Positions 8,159 through 15,644 of a stretch of DNA of 64,000 nucleotides are shown piece by piece. Made by a program: the position numbers and the translations under genes. How positions within the stretch are numbered: position 1 is the stretch's first letter; each line of letters opens with the position of its first letter. Source of the stretch: a virus; the IMG/VR virus record IMGVR_UViG_3300009702_000017, positions 1 through 64,000 of that record. One strand, 5' to 3'. The notes under the pieces are model-generated. The model saw only the letters and a list, made by a program, of their open reading frames with translations. It did not search any database and had not been told where the DNA came from.

Positions 8159-10630
8159 ATGGTAGCCAACACCTCCCTTGACTTCGGGTTGCATGGTAAA
8201 GCCCAGGACAACCGTTTCCCAATCTCACAAGAGACGGATGGAAGTAGTTGGGAGGCTACGCCTACCTACATTAGCAAGGATTGGGCCTTCGCTGGTATCA
8301 ACAAGCTTCACTGGGACCAATATCATCCGTACCAACTGCTTGTCATTGATTACTCTACCGGTTCCCCACAGGTAGACAACAAGTGGGAGTTCACTCTTCC
8401 AATCAGCCCAAGCGATTTGCGCACTACGCTGCCCTTCGCTATCAGAACTACGATTACGCAAGGTGGTGTAGTAGAGCAACACAATGGAGTACGGGCCATG
8501 CCAATCGTGTTCAGCGGTACATTTGGCACAATGCTAGATCGTCCTACTAGTGGCTACTTCGAGCCCTTCAGTAATGGTAGAGCTATCTTTGCTGGTGTTG
8601 TTACGGGATTCTCGCGTGCTAATGCAGCAGCCGACACACAAGTCACCAAGAAGCTGCAAGAAGCGGCTATGGTCTCTGACACAGACATCAGCAGTAAGGA
8701 TGCTGGCAAGACCACAGGGTATTATCAAGCCAGAATGATGAGCCAGTTCCTTGAATCCTACGCGGCAATGAAGCAGACGGAAGAAGGAAGAAACCGGGTA
8801 CTTGCGCTTGCTATATGGAAGGATGAGGCCGTGTACCTTGGCACCCCAGTCCAGTACATCTCACATCGAAGCGCAAACGATCCATTCGGCTATAGCTATA
8901 CCTTCGCTTTCAAAGCGTGGAAGCGCGTTGACCTGAAGGAACCAAAGTTCCATACGAGTGCAAAACCTTCTCTAACAGCGGACAAGGACACCTACCACAA
9001 GATCCTCGACAAAGTAATCCAAGCCAGAAAGGTATTGCAGAATCTCGCCTCTGGCATTAGCTCAATGCGCTCTGACCTTCAATACGCTGTGCTAGATAGT
9101 CTTCGTCAAGTCAACCTCTTCACCAAAGATGTATTGGGTGTGCCTCTGGCTATTGCCGACTTGCCAGCAAACATCATCAAAGACATGTATGAGCCTGCAA
9201 TGCAGACCGTAGCAGCTACCAAGAGAAATGTCTCTGGCATTGGGCAAGCGTCAGATCTACTTACCTCCAACATTGACAATGACGCTCAATACCTCATCAA
9301 CCAGCTTACAGCAGCCGGCGTTATTGAAGGCGCTGTGTCTACTGGTCGGGCGCAGTCAAGCGGAGCGAAGCCAAACCTATCTCTGCCAGCACGTAACATC
9401 TTCAATAACCCTAACCGCTACTACAGTGTCCTATCTCAAATCCAGCCTGGGCGGCTCAACCTACCTCCCCACCTGAAGGACTTCATCAATAGAGAGCGAG
9501 CGAAGACACAGAAGATGACCACCAAGGACTTCCGTGCTCTCCGTGACACCATCGAGACTGCGGCTGAAACGCTTGCAGAAGCGGTTGGGGCGGTTAGCTC
9601 GCCCGCTACTAGTAAGAGCCCCACGGACAATGACTACTCTGTGCTATGGGCTCTCAACGACGTATCTATGGCGCTGTCGAAGCTTGCTCTGGCGCCACCA
9701 CCCTCGGTAACTACCAACCCACTCGATTACGTGGCAGGGCTAGCTAGCCAGAGTGGCATTGCGTTCAAGGTACCTGTATCCAAGTATGCTGTACCATTCC
9801 CATACGGTGCCTCGCTAGAGTCGTTGGCTGCGAAGTATCTTGGCGACCCTCAACGGTGGCATGAGATTTCCTCGCTAAACGTCCTGGAAGATCCATACGT
9901 GGACGAAACGGGGTTCAGCTATCCCCTATTGAGTAATCCTACCAAAAACACTGTCGTAGTAGCTAGCGCGACTAATATGTACGTGGGGCAGCAAGCGTGG
10001 CTTGGCTCTTCTACTGTACCGGCGTTTACACGTCGCGTCCTGGACATCAAAGTAGTAGATGCGACGCAAACTCTTATTGAAGTAGATGGTGACGAACTCA
10101 CGGGCCTCAACACACTCAACAGTGCCTACATCAAAGCATACCTACCAAACACGATCAACTCGGGTATGGTACTCTACATCCCTAGCGACAAGCCGCCTAT
10201 CGATGGGGACACGTTCGTCACCACACACATTCCAACTGTGGATGAATACGACCCCATGCTCCATGTGGGTGGTATTGACCTGATGCTAACGGCTGAAGGG
10301 GACTTGGCTATCACTGATACTGGCAACTGCCAGCTTGCGTATGGGATGGCGAACCTGATTCAGCGTGTGAAGATTGCGGTTGGTACTCCCAAGGGCTCCA
10401 TGCTACTACATCCAGACTTTGGGATTGGTGTGCGCATTGGTTCTAACACAGCAGACGTGAACGCACACGACATCCTCAGTCAAGCAAAGCGCATGCTCTC
10501 GAACGATCCAGCGTTCTCTGGTGTGCTTGGTGCAGCCGTAAACAAGAACGGCCCTAGCCTCTCCATTGCGCTCGAAGTGGGAGTAGCCAGGACCGACAAG
10601 ATCCTACCCATTGTTGTGGATCTTCGGTAA
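8159..10630 (+). CDS. Baseplate protein with LysM-like and gp25-like domains
   Basis: This 823-residue protein is a fusion. Residues 1-500 are a beta-rich tail region of unknown fold. Around 545-580 lies a LysM-like segment (YGASLESLAAKYLGDPQRWH) as found in gp53/gpX-like baseplate proteins. Residues 700-823 resemble T4 gp25/W-type wedge domains (GDLAITDTGNCQLAYGMANL, then GTPKGSMLLHPDFGIGVRIG). Ordinary contractile phages encode the LysM and gp25-like parts separately. It is the last gene of the left tail operon and converges on the next gene, with stops back to back. Confidence 0.75.
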   Translation: MVANTSLDFGLHGKAQDNRFPISQETDGSSWEATPTYISKDWAFAGINKLHWDQYHPYQLLVIDYSTGSPQVDNKWEFTLPISPSDLRTTLPFAIRTTITQGGVVEQHNGVRAMPIVFSGTFGTMLDRPTSGYFEPFSNGRAIFAGVVTGFSRANAAADTQVTKKLQEAAMVSDTDISSKDAGKTTGYYQARMMSQFLESYAAMKQTEEGRNRVLALAIWKDEAVYLGTPVQYISHRSANDPFGYSYTFAFKAWKRVDLKEPKFHTSAKPSLTADKDTYHKILDKVIQARKVLQNLASGISSMRSDLQYAVLDSLRQVNLFTKDVLGVPLAIADLPANIIKDMYEPAMQTVAATKRNVSGIGQASDLLTSNIDNDAQYLINQLTAAGVIEGAVSTGRAQSSGAKPNLSLPARNIFNNPNRYYSVLSQIQPGRLNLPPHLKDFINRERAKTQKMTTKDFRALRDTIETAAETLAEAVGAVSSPATSKSPTDNDYSVLWALNDVSMALSKLALAPPPSVTTNPLDYVAGLASQSGIAFKVPVSKYAVPFPYGASLESLAAKYLGDPQRWHEISSLNVLEDPYVDETGFSYPLLSNPTKNTVVVASATNMYVGQQAWLGSSTVPAFTRRVLDIKVVDATQTLIEVDGDELTGLNTLNSAYIKAYLPNTINSGMVLYIPSDKPPIDGDTFVTTHIPTVDEYDPMLHVGGIDLMLTAEGDLAITDTGNCQLAYGMANLIQRVKIAVGTPKGSMLLHPDFGIGVRIGSNTADVNAHDILSQAKRMLSNDPAFSGVLGAAVNKNGPSLSIALEVGVARTDKILPIVVDLR

Positions 10631-11239
10631 CTATCCTTCCGCCTTAGTATGGGATCGTGGTACGCGCTCTATAACGTGATAAGGGTCCACGTCTCCTTGG
10701 TACAGGCGGTAGAAGCTTCCATCTGAACAATGCTCAATGTACCAACTTCTGAACGGACACTTATCCTCATGAGCATCCCGTAGATTCTTGAGACCAATAA
10801 ATACAGCACCACACCACTTACACTTGTACTCGGTATTTCTGTCCAGTTCCGGCTCTCTGGTAGTGATTGCAGATGGATACGCAACCCCTAGGCGCAGGTT
10901 GGGATAAGGCCCAATCCAAGTGTTCTTGTACTCGTCGGCATTGGTTTCTTCTTCTTCAAGAGGAACGGCTCTGTGCATAATGGACTTATGTATGTTGTAG
11001 GATAGTTCGGTAGAGAACTTCTGATTACAGTATTCGCATGAGAATGGATAATCTACCTTCTGGCCCGAGTGCGGATCGGACTCCACCTTCCGGCGGATCC
11101 TCAGAGAAAAGGAGGTATTTGTGCCCTCAAGGAATGAGCGCACCTCGACAGGCACATTCATCTTCGAGGACTCCTTGATACCTTCTGTCATTCCCTTGGA
11201 GATTCCTCTGTCCACATAGACTACGACAAGATCACACAC
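10631..11239 (-). CDS. C-terminal half of a deoxyribosyltransferase-like protein plus two zinc fingers (frameshifted)
   Basis: The first 45 residues (CDLVVVYVDRGISKGM) are the C-terminal half of a Rossmann-type phage family related to nucleoside 2-deoxyribosyltransferase and SLOG folds. The N-terminal half is in the upstream ORF in another frame. After it come a C2H2-like finger (Cys69, Cys72, His85, His90) and a second finger with CKWC near residue 140. The visible ORF starts at GTG 11239. An ATG at 11161 has AAGGAG upstream, so a zinc-finger-only product could also be made. It converges with the baseplate gene. Confidence 0.6.
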   Translation of the reverse strand: MCDLVVVYVDRGISKGMTEGIKESSKMNVPVEVRSFLEGTNTSFSLRIRRKVESDPHSGQKVDYPFSCEYCNQKFSTELSYNIHKSIMHRAVPLEEEETNADEYKNTWIGPYPNLRLGVAYPSAITTREPELDRNTEYKCKWCGAVFIGLKNLRDAHEDKCPFRSWYIEHCSDGSFYRLYQGDVDPYHVIERVPRSHTKAEG

Positions 11240-11565
11240 CTTGCGAAACTCGGTACCAGCGGCAATGCCTTGGCACGCTCCTCTGATACAGTGTCATCAA
11301 GAACACCTTCCTGTGTGTACAGGCCATGGCTAGCATACGGCGCCTCTCCGCGTTTTAAGCAATCGACCATGCACCTGCGTAGGTACTTTAGATTCTCCTC
11401 TACGAGCGTGTGGATACAATACGCTTCGATGAGATATTTGGGCACCAGCAAAACCGAATTGATCGCCCGTCGAATCAACGTAGAAACGGTGATTCCCAAT
11501 TCAAATTCGATTGAACCAATGGCTTTGGCCATTGATCTTGGTAGAGAATAGTTCGCCGCCCCCAT
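11221..11565 (-). CDS. N-terminal half of deoxyribosyltransferase-like Rossmann protein
   Basis: Residues 50-98 match the family pattern CLKRGEAPYASHGLYTQEGV followed by LDDTVSEERAK. In the family this is followed by a GI-x-AG segment and D-V-V-Y-D-GIS-GM. Here that continuation is found only in the -1 frame (GIAAGTEFRKVCDLVVVY), reached by re-reading one G after AAG near 11268-11273. The remaining residues to the TAG are out-of-frame translation. The family is thought to act on nucleotides; the precise substrate is unknown. Confidence 0.6.
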   Translation of the reverse strand: MGAANYSLPRSMAKAIGSIEFELGITVSTLIRRAINSVLLVPKYLIEAYCIHTLVEENLKYLRRCMVDCLKRGEAPYASHGLYTQEGVLDDTVSEERAKALPLVPSFARCVILS

Positions 11566-11666
11566 AGCGTAGATAGAGGTCTTTTTGCCGAGGGATCTAC
11601 AGCCATATCCCGTGCGAATGCTCTGGCTAGCTTCTTACTGAACATCTGTGTTCCCCGGAAAACTTC

Positions 11667-11768
11667 TCATTCTGCATCGTCCGAATAGTACCAAGGAAAT
11701 CCATACCCAACAGCAAAGGAACCAAGGCTAATGAGTATACATCCACCTACCACAAGACTGACAATCAC
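11667..11768 (-). CDS. Tiny membrane protein, 33 aa
   Basis: A GTG start with a perfect GAGGAGGAAAG ribosome site opens a 33-residue peptide made of one transmembrane helix (IVSLVVGGCILISLGSFAVG) and a short acidic tail. The start overlaps the stop of the upstream tiny ORF (GTGA), suggesting translational coupling. A longer reading from GTG 11876 is open but has no ribosome site. Confidence 0.5.
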   Translation of the reverse strand: MIVSLVVGGCILISLGSFAVGYGFPWYYSDDAE

Positions 11769-11863
11769 CTTTCCTCCTCTTCCATTTTCATGAGCTTCTT
11801 GACTACCAGCTGTCCTACAACGAGCCCTAGGCCCCATGACAATGCGATGCCCCCACAATCCAT
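11765..11863 (-). CDS. Tiny membrane protein, 32 aa
   Basis: An ATG opens MDCGGIALSWGLGLVVGQLV and a Lys/Glu-rich tail ending in EEEER. The hydrophobic run could span a membrane. The Glu-Arg tail is encoded by the same GAGGAGGAAAGG bases that form the ribosome site of the next tiny gene, and the stop overlaps that start. The nested layout resembles small phage membrane or lysis peptides, but no family is recognised. Confidence 0.4.
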   Translation of the reverse strand: MDCGGIALSWGLGLVVGQLVVKKLMKMEEEER

Positions 11864-11876
11864 CCAAGAAACACAC

Positions 11877-12158
11877 TCATAGTGGCTCCTTTCCGTCGTT
11901 TCGAAATTGAGTAAGAATCAGCTTGGCCTCAATTGGCATAGCACTCCAACTAGCGGGACAGTCCTGGCACTCGAAGATGACCCGAGTAATAGGAGGACCA
12001 TATCGGGTTGGGTCAGGATCCTCTCGGCTTGAGAAGTCTACCAGACCATCTTTCACGCCATATTTGGCCGAGATAGTACGAGACATATTTGCCTTCAGTC
12101 GCCTACTACCACATTGCCAACATGCCAAAGGCACATACGTAGCGTTTACGCTATTCAT
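11877..12158 (-). CDS. Zinc-ribbon protein, 93 aa
   Basis: Two Cys pairs (CWQCGSRR near residue 14 and ECQDC near residue 67) suggest a zinc ribbon. I chose ATG 12158 because AAGGGAG lies seven bases before it. The start overlaps the upstream gene by eight bases. The role is unknown; small zinc ribbons are common in phage accessory operons. Confidence 0.6.
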   Translation of the reverse strand: MNSVNATYVPLACWQCGSRRLKANMSRTISAKYGVKDGLVDFSSREDPDPTRYGPPITRVIFECQDCPASWSAMPIEAKLILTQFRNDGKEPL

Positions 12159-12561
12159 TCTCAAACTCCCTTAGGCGTTCAGTCCAGTAGCCTCGAAGGT
12201 CGTCGGCTGTCTTCTCTTTCTCTAGGTCTCGCTCATTCCTTTTCTTGTCCATCTCTGTAACGAGCTTCACCAACACTGCCTTGACGTACTCTTCCCAAGG
12301 TCCATGGAAAAGGAAATGGTCTTTGGCGTACACTTCCACGTACGACACCACCGTTGCGTCTCGCGAGGGTTCCACGTAGATATGGGTAGAAAGCATAGTG
12401 TGGTTGTACAAAATACGAACCCCATTTGCTCGATAGGAATTGGTTTTCTGCATACCCACAATACCCTCCTGGTGGGCCTCTCGCAATACCGAACCCATCC
12501 GCGTAGGATACTCCAGCGCTTCTGCTGCTTGTGCTTCGGCTTCTTCTTTGGTCAATGCCAT
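12151..12561 (-). CDS. Hypothetical protein, 136 aa
   Basis: An acidic N-terminal helix (LTKEEAEAQAAEALE) is followed by a beta region (GVRILYNHTMLSTHIYVEP) and a long charged C-terminal helix (DKKRNERDLEKEKTADDLRG). No family is recognised. It has a fair ribosome site (GAGAGGG) and lies 50 bases downstream of a motif A promoter, so it is the first gene of a small leftward operon that includes the zinc ribbon and the tiny membrane proteins. Confidence 0.6.
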   Translation of the reverse strand: MALTKEEAEAQAAEALEYPTRMGSVLREAHQEGIVGMQKTNSYRANGVRILYNHTMLSTHIYVEPSRDATVVSYVEVYAKDHFLFHGPWEEYVKAVLVKLVTEMDKKRNERDLEKEKTADDLRGYWTERLREFENE

Positions 12562-12611
12562 TTCTATCCCTCTCGCTTAATAGGTAAGCCCAAGTCTACG
12601 ATGTTGTTTCC

Positions 12612-12633
12612 TACTCTACTTACAGCGAGAAAA
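12612..12633 (-). promoter_or_regulatory. Motif A promoter
   Basis: The minus strand reads TTTTCTCGCTGTAAGTAGAG. It keeps the TTTTCTCGCTGTA core but the minus-10-like part is weaker than in other copies. It points at the gene starting at 12561. Confidence 0.55.
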
Positions 12634-12645
12634 CATTGTTAAGCC

Positions 12646-12747
12646 CTAGTGCAGGACTACGGCATTCAGACAGAGGGCAGTGAGAGGAGGTCCGGACTTG
12701 CTTATCAGACGATCGTAGATGCCATTCTCTGTATCCTTCTTGCCCAT
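12646..12747 (-). CDS. Small hypothetical protein, 33 aa
   Basis: ATG 12747, preceded by AAAGGGAGTGAAC, opens a 33-residue peptide beginning MGKKDTENGIYDRL. It starts three bases after the stop of the upstream ORF, as expected in a tight operon. No family is recognised. Confidence 0.4.
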   Translation of the reverse strand: MGKKDTENGIYDRLISKSGPPLTALCLNAVVLH

Positions 12748-12749
12748 GT

Positions 12750-12980
12750 TCACTCCCTTTTGCATCCATCAGGGGTACAGCTTACAACGTAAGGTGATTT
12801 GTTGTACCCCAGAGGAGTTACGACACATTCCTCTGCGACATGATAGAATTCGTATCTGCACTGATCCGAGCTACCTCCTCCGCTGTATGCTACAAAGTGA
12901 CGCATTTGCCAGATGATGTGAGCGGCCCGTGTTTCGTTGGGAGTGTTTATCACCTTGGCGACACAAGATCCAATATCCAT
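12750..12980 (-). CDS. Hypothetical Cys-containing protein, 76 aa
   Basis: The sequence contains an amphipathic helix (NETRAAHIIWQMRHFVA) and several Cys residues (CRYEFYHVAEECVV, then CTPDGCKRE). The reading looks natural, but the bases before ATG 12980 are pyrimidine-rich and give no ribosome site. Between this gene and 13144 the minus strand has one open, coding-like but start-less stretch (ends near 13030), and otherwise nothing I can name. Confidence 0.4.
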   Translation of the reverse strand: MDIGSCVAKVINTPNETRAAHIIWQMRHFVAYSGGGSSDQCRYEFYHVAEECVVTPLGYNKSPYVVSCTPDGCKRE

Positions 12981-13143
12981 AAAAAGGAGGGAGAGTAGGA
13001 CAACCTAGAAGGAAAGTGTGGCAACAGTACCCACTAACCCCAACTAGCTTCGCGTTGTATATCTACATCGGAATCTTTTGTGGCCTTTTCTACTTCTTCG
13101 TCGTACCTGCTTCTACGTGTATAGGTATCCCATACTTGTCACA

Positions 13144-13476
13144 TCATCCCTCCACCCGTAGAATCACAAAATGCAATTCGGTTTTGTTTTTTGTCTTGGA
13201 TACAAGGATTGAGCGCGAATGTGTTGCGCAAAAAATATTTGGCCATGGGTGCCGCGTTGACTCAGGGCTGTTCGACCACATCCATTTGTAGGCAAGAGCA
13301 GCAAGCTCGCCCTTGCGCAGATACCCATCCTCGTTGCCATCCTCGATTTCGACTGGCCAGAAGTCCCCCTTATAGCCATATTCAAAGCAAACTACGAATT
13401 TATCAATCACTTCTGGAAGGTACAGGCGACAGGGCTTGTCGTCTACGAACTCCACGTAACCAATTGTTCTACTCAT
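13144..13476 (-). CDS. Hypothetical protein, 110 aa
   Basis: The protein begins with beta strands (TIGYVEFVDDKPCRLYL) and ends basic. AGGAGACACGA precedes the ATG, and the start overlaps the SLOG gene by eight bases, so they share an operon. No family is recognised. Confidence 0.55.
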   Translation of the reverse strand: MSRTIGYVEFVDDKPCRLYLPEVIDKFVVCFEYGYKGDFWPVEIEDGNEDGYLRKGELAALAYKWMWSNSPESTRHPWPNIFCATHSRSILVSKTKNKTELHFVILRVEG

Positions 13477-13828
13477 TCGTGTCTCCTAGCATGAATTCTG
13501 GTATAGGTGGTAGCTCGCTATCAGGTCGCACAACGTCAACATGTAGGCCAGCCTTTCTGGCCCTCCTAATGGTGTTTAGCGTTCCCTTACTCACCTTCGC
13601 CAATCCATCCCAGAACGCCACCACCCAATCGGCCTTGGCAATGATATCCGCATTGCGGAACATTCCAGCGGCAACAGCCCAGCGATCCCAGTTTGCCTCA
13701 AGCTCCTGTGTGGCTAGGGCACGTTCCTTCGCAAGTGCTATTGCAAGGGTGTCAACTCCCCTAGCACCACCAGAAACGACGCCTACGCCTTCAGGCAACG
13801 ACTCTACAAAAACCGTGACCTTATCCAA
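13469..13828 (-). CDS. SLOG/YspA-like Rossmann protein (DUF2493 type)
   Basis: The family pattern is plain: VSGGARGVDTLA (nucleotide-binding loop and helix), then ADWVVAFWDG and KGTLNTIRRARKAG. SLOG proteins bind nucleotides or nucleotide-derived ligands. The first strand of the fold, VAIVGGREYGP, is encoded in frame upstream of the only usual start (TTG 13828). It is preceded by ATG AAG TAG at 13862-13870. The gene thus has its true N-terminus behind an amber codon at position 3, or starts at a rare ATT/GTA. It sits directly under a motif A promoter. Confidence 0.7.
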   Translation of the reverse strand: MDKVTVFVESLPEGVGVVSGGARGVDTLAIALAKERALATQELEANWDRWAVAAGMFRNADIIAKADWVVAFWDGLAKVSKGTLNTIRRARKAGLHVDVVRPDSELPPIPEFMLGDTNE

Positions 13829-13861
13829 GGGGCCGTACTCGCGGCCACCGACAATCGCTAC

Positions 13862-13864
13862 CTA
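13862..13864 (-). other. In-frame amber codon in SLOG N-terminus
   Basis: ATG AAG TAG GTA GCG ATT reads M-K-stop-V-A-I in the SLOG frame. The conserved first beta strand follows directly, so the region after the amber codon should be translated in a working gene. Confidence 0.6.
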
Positions 13865-13870
13865 CTTCAT

Positions 13871-13896
13871 ACTCTATATACAGCGTAAAACAAAAG
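13871..13896 (-). promoter_or_regulatory. Motif A promoter of SLOG gene
   Basis: The minus strand reads TTTTACGCTGTATATAGAGT. TATATA lies only four bases before the ATG at 13870, so a transcript from here would be leaderless or nearly so. Confidence 0.55.
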
Positions 13897-14132
13897 CGAT
13901 CCACGTTGAGTATCCGAATTCGCCCACGCCCAGGCAACCATCATCAACGCACCACCTAGAGGAGTCATCCCACATGCCAATGCGAGAGTAGATATGCTCG
14001 GCCATAGCCACTTCATGTCTACGCCCAACGTACTCCCACCCCATGCTGCTCCTGATGGCCTTCCATTGGAACTGCGGAAGCTCTTTTTTTGAGAAACGCT
14101 ATCGTAGGACGGATGAGAATGGGATCGGTCAT
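13874..14132 (-). pseudogene. Small gene split by a frameshift at a 7-base A run
   Basis: An ATG at 14132 right after the stop of the upstream gene opens MTDPILIRPTIAFLKK. At the A7 run (14084-14090 as T on the plus strand) the natural reading moves one frame: ELPQFQWKAIRSSMGWEYVG and on to RHEVAMAEHIYSRIGMWDDS, ending at 13874. The downstream part can also start alone at ATG 14044 (AGGAGCAGC upstream). A competing frame holds a hydrophobic 49-residue ORF from ATG 14016 (MKWLWPSISTLALACGMTPL), whose TGA overlaps the SLOG ATG. I cannot decide which frame is real. Confidence 0.4.
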
Positions 14133-14133
14133 A

Positions 14134-14457
14134 TTACCCCTTGTGATCTGGCTTTACGAGAGCGAAGTATTGTGGTATGGGACGGTCTTTCAAGACCGAC
14201 GCGAGGCTGTCCTGATCCTTGTTCCGTTGAGCTTTCGCGCCATCAAGAAACCCCTGCCAATAAAGCGCACGCATGCGCATGTCCATAGCCTTGTTCGAAA
14301 GTGCCTTTGCCTGTGCCAGGACATGGGGCACAGGGGGTCTTGGGACTGGCTTCAGATCCACGTAGAGGGTACCCGAAACAAAAGCTATACAGGAGAGTGC
14401 GAGGGCAACAGCAAGCCCCCATACCCATCGAACAGACCCGTCGTCGTAGTTCATCAT
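14134..14457 (-). CDS. Membrane-anchored hypothetical protein, 107 aa
   Basis: One N-terminal transmembrane helix (VWGLAVALALSCIAFVSG) is followed by a Pro-rich linker (LKPVPRPPVPHV) and a helical soluble part. The topology suggests an inner-membrane anchor with a periplasmic domain, as in phage spanins or superinfection-exclusion proteins, but no family is recognised. The start overlaps the upstream stop (ATGA). Confidence 0.6.
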   Translation of the reverse strand: MMNYDDGSVRWVWGLAVALALSCIAFVSGTLYVDLKPVPRPPVPHVLAQAKALSNKAMDMRMRALYWQGFLDGAKAQRNKDQDSLASVLKDRPIPQYFALVKPDHKG

Positions 14458-14666
14458 GCTACCTCAGACAGACCAAGCATGCTCTTGCACTTTGAGCATG
14501 TGAGCATCACATGAGCGACGCCATTGCCCGCGTACACATTCCAAACTGTACCAGAGGCACCGCACATAGGTTCAAGGGGAACGTTTAGCCGAATACCATT
14601 GGGATCAGCGACATGCCACTGACCGTCAGCAGGCACATACACGCATACATCGACATCGCTCTTCAT
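14454..14666 (-). CDS. Small Cys-containing protein, 70 aa
   Basis: A compact beta-rich protein (VDVCVYVPADGQWHVADPNG) with a CSKC pair near the C-terminus and a further Cys at position 35. A good ribosome site (AGGAGAACAGC) precedes the ATG. It may bind zinc. It overlaps the membrane-anchored gene downstream. Confidence 0.55.
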   Translation of the reverse strand: MKSDVDVCVYVPADGQWHVADPNGIRLNVPLEPMCGASGTVWNVYAGNGVAHVMLTCSKCKSMLGLSEVA

Positions 14667-14697
14667 GCTGTTCTCCTGGTTGAGGGGGATCGAAATC

Positions 14698-15150
14698 CTA
14701 CTCTGATGGTATCAGCTTGTCAACCTTCTCCACCATCAACTTCACCTTCTGCAACACATCCCGTGTCTCTAGCTCAGTCTTCAGAGCAACCGCAAGTGTC
14801 TTCTTCGACCTAGCTCTATCTCGCTCCTCTTGTCGATTTTGAGCCATCATGATTAGTGGCGCTTGAATCGCCGAAAGACATGACAAAGCCAAGTTGAGCA
14901 AGATGAACGGGTACGGATCGAAAGCTCGTGATAGGATGAAGCCAAGATTAAGCGACATCCAAAACACGATTGCCGCAAGGAAGAGCAGAATGAACTTACC
15001 CGAACCAAGAAACGCAACGGTGCGGTCAATGAAACGCTGTACGATCCCACCATCTTCCTCCGGCTCATTAATCTCTGCTAGAAGCTCGCTCCTCGCATTG
15101 TCCCGTTCCTCCAAGGGCCGGATGAGGCTCTTGCGTTTCGTGGTTGGCAT
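14698..15150 (-). CDS. DUF1003 family membrane protein
   Basis: The family signature is clear: RTVAFLGSGKFILLFLAAIV, then DPYPFILLNLALSCLSAIQA and APLIMMAQNRQEERDR, giving two transmembrane helices and a cytoplasmic C-terminal coiled coil. DUF1003 proteins are widespread bacterial membrane proteins of unknown role. I start at ATG 15150 because a motif B sequence (CAATCTATT) lies just upstream. Starting at 15192 would add 14 residues without a ribosome site. Confidence 0.75.
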   Translation of the reverse strand: MPTTKRKSLIRPLEERDNARSELLAEINEPEEDGGIVQRFIDRTVAFLGSGKFILLFLAAIVFWMSLNLGFILSRAFDPYPFILLNLALSCLSAIQAPLIMMAQNRQEERDRARSKKTLAVALKTELETRDVLQKVKLMVEKVDKLIPSE

Positions 15151-15361
15151 GCTGAATAGATTGCGTCTGCGCATTAGCACTGAAATAGTCATCTACAGAG
15201 TTACAGATAGCCGCCATCCAAAAGAAGCACATCAAGATGACCACCCAAGTGAGGTAGATACTCCTACGGTTCCGCGTCCTCGCTTCCTTCCGAAGCGCCT
15301 AGGCCTGCTTGTTATCGTGCTCTAGCTTTTCGACAAACTGTTCCAGATTAAATTGAGTCGT
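15068..15361 (-). pseudogene. Coiled-coil/transmembrane small gene interrupted by amber codons
   Basis: Directly after the TAG of the upstream gene the same frame reads TTQFNLEQFVEKLEHDNKQA, then TAG (15299-15301), then ALRKEARTRNRRSIYLTWVV and a hydrophobic run (ILMCFFWMAAIC), closing with TAA at 15068. Basic residues before the hydrophobic stretch follow the positive-inside rule. Taken together it looks like one coiled-coil membrane protein, but it has no usual start codon before the amber. An ATG at 15232 would give only the last 54 residues. The end overlaps the DUF1003 start. Confidence 0.35.
15153..15165 (-). promoter_or_regulatory. Motif B element before DUF1003 gene
   Basis: The minus strand reads ACGCAATCTATTCAGC immediately before the ATG at 15150, leaving almost no leader. 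Confidence 0.5.
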
Positions 15362-15604
15362 CTACACATCTACCGTCTCGTCATTAGGAAGAGTGGTGTC
15401 GTTGTAGAGAACCTTGCAGCACGTCCTGCAAAGATCGGTTTCTTCGTCAAGCCAGTTGCGTAAATCCCTCCCATAGTAAAAGTAGATGTGTTGAAGAGAA
15501 CTGGATACGTACCCTTCTACACCGCACATAAGATACAGACCACATTGAGAGTACATAGTAGATGGCACGCCATCGTCGTTAACTCCAACTGCGATGGCGT
15601 GCAA
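15362..15604 (-). CDS. Hypothetical protein, 80 aa
   Basis: The best start is TTG 15604 after ACGGAAAGAAG. The protein reads MHAIAVGVNDDGVPS with Cys pairs further on (CGLYLMCG; CRTCC near residue 60), possibly metal-binding. The N-terminus overlaps the coding-like tail of the previous zinc-ribbon gene. No family is recognised. Confidence 0.5.
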   Translation of the reverse strand: MHAIAVGVNDDGVPSTMYSQCGLYLMCGVEGYVSSSLQHIYFYYGRDLRNWLDEETDLCRTCCKVLYNDTTLPNDETVDV

Positions 15605-15644
15605 CTTCTTTCCGTACTCGTTTCATCCAATCAGCATATTCAGC

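Noticed and set aside
12981-13143. Start-less coding-like frame (VWDTYTRRSRYDEEVEK...)
   Set aside because: It opens directly after a TGA and has no usable start codon; too short to claim a gene.
13191-13991. 266-aa plus-strand ORF
   Set aside because: Opposite strand carries the SLOG domain and ribosome-site-supported genes; the plus-strand product has no recognisable pattern.
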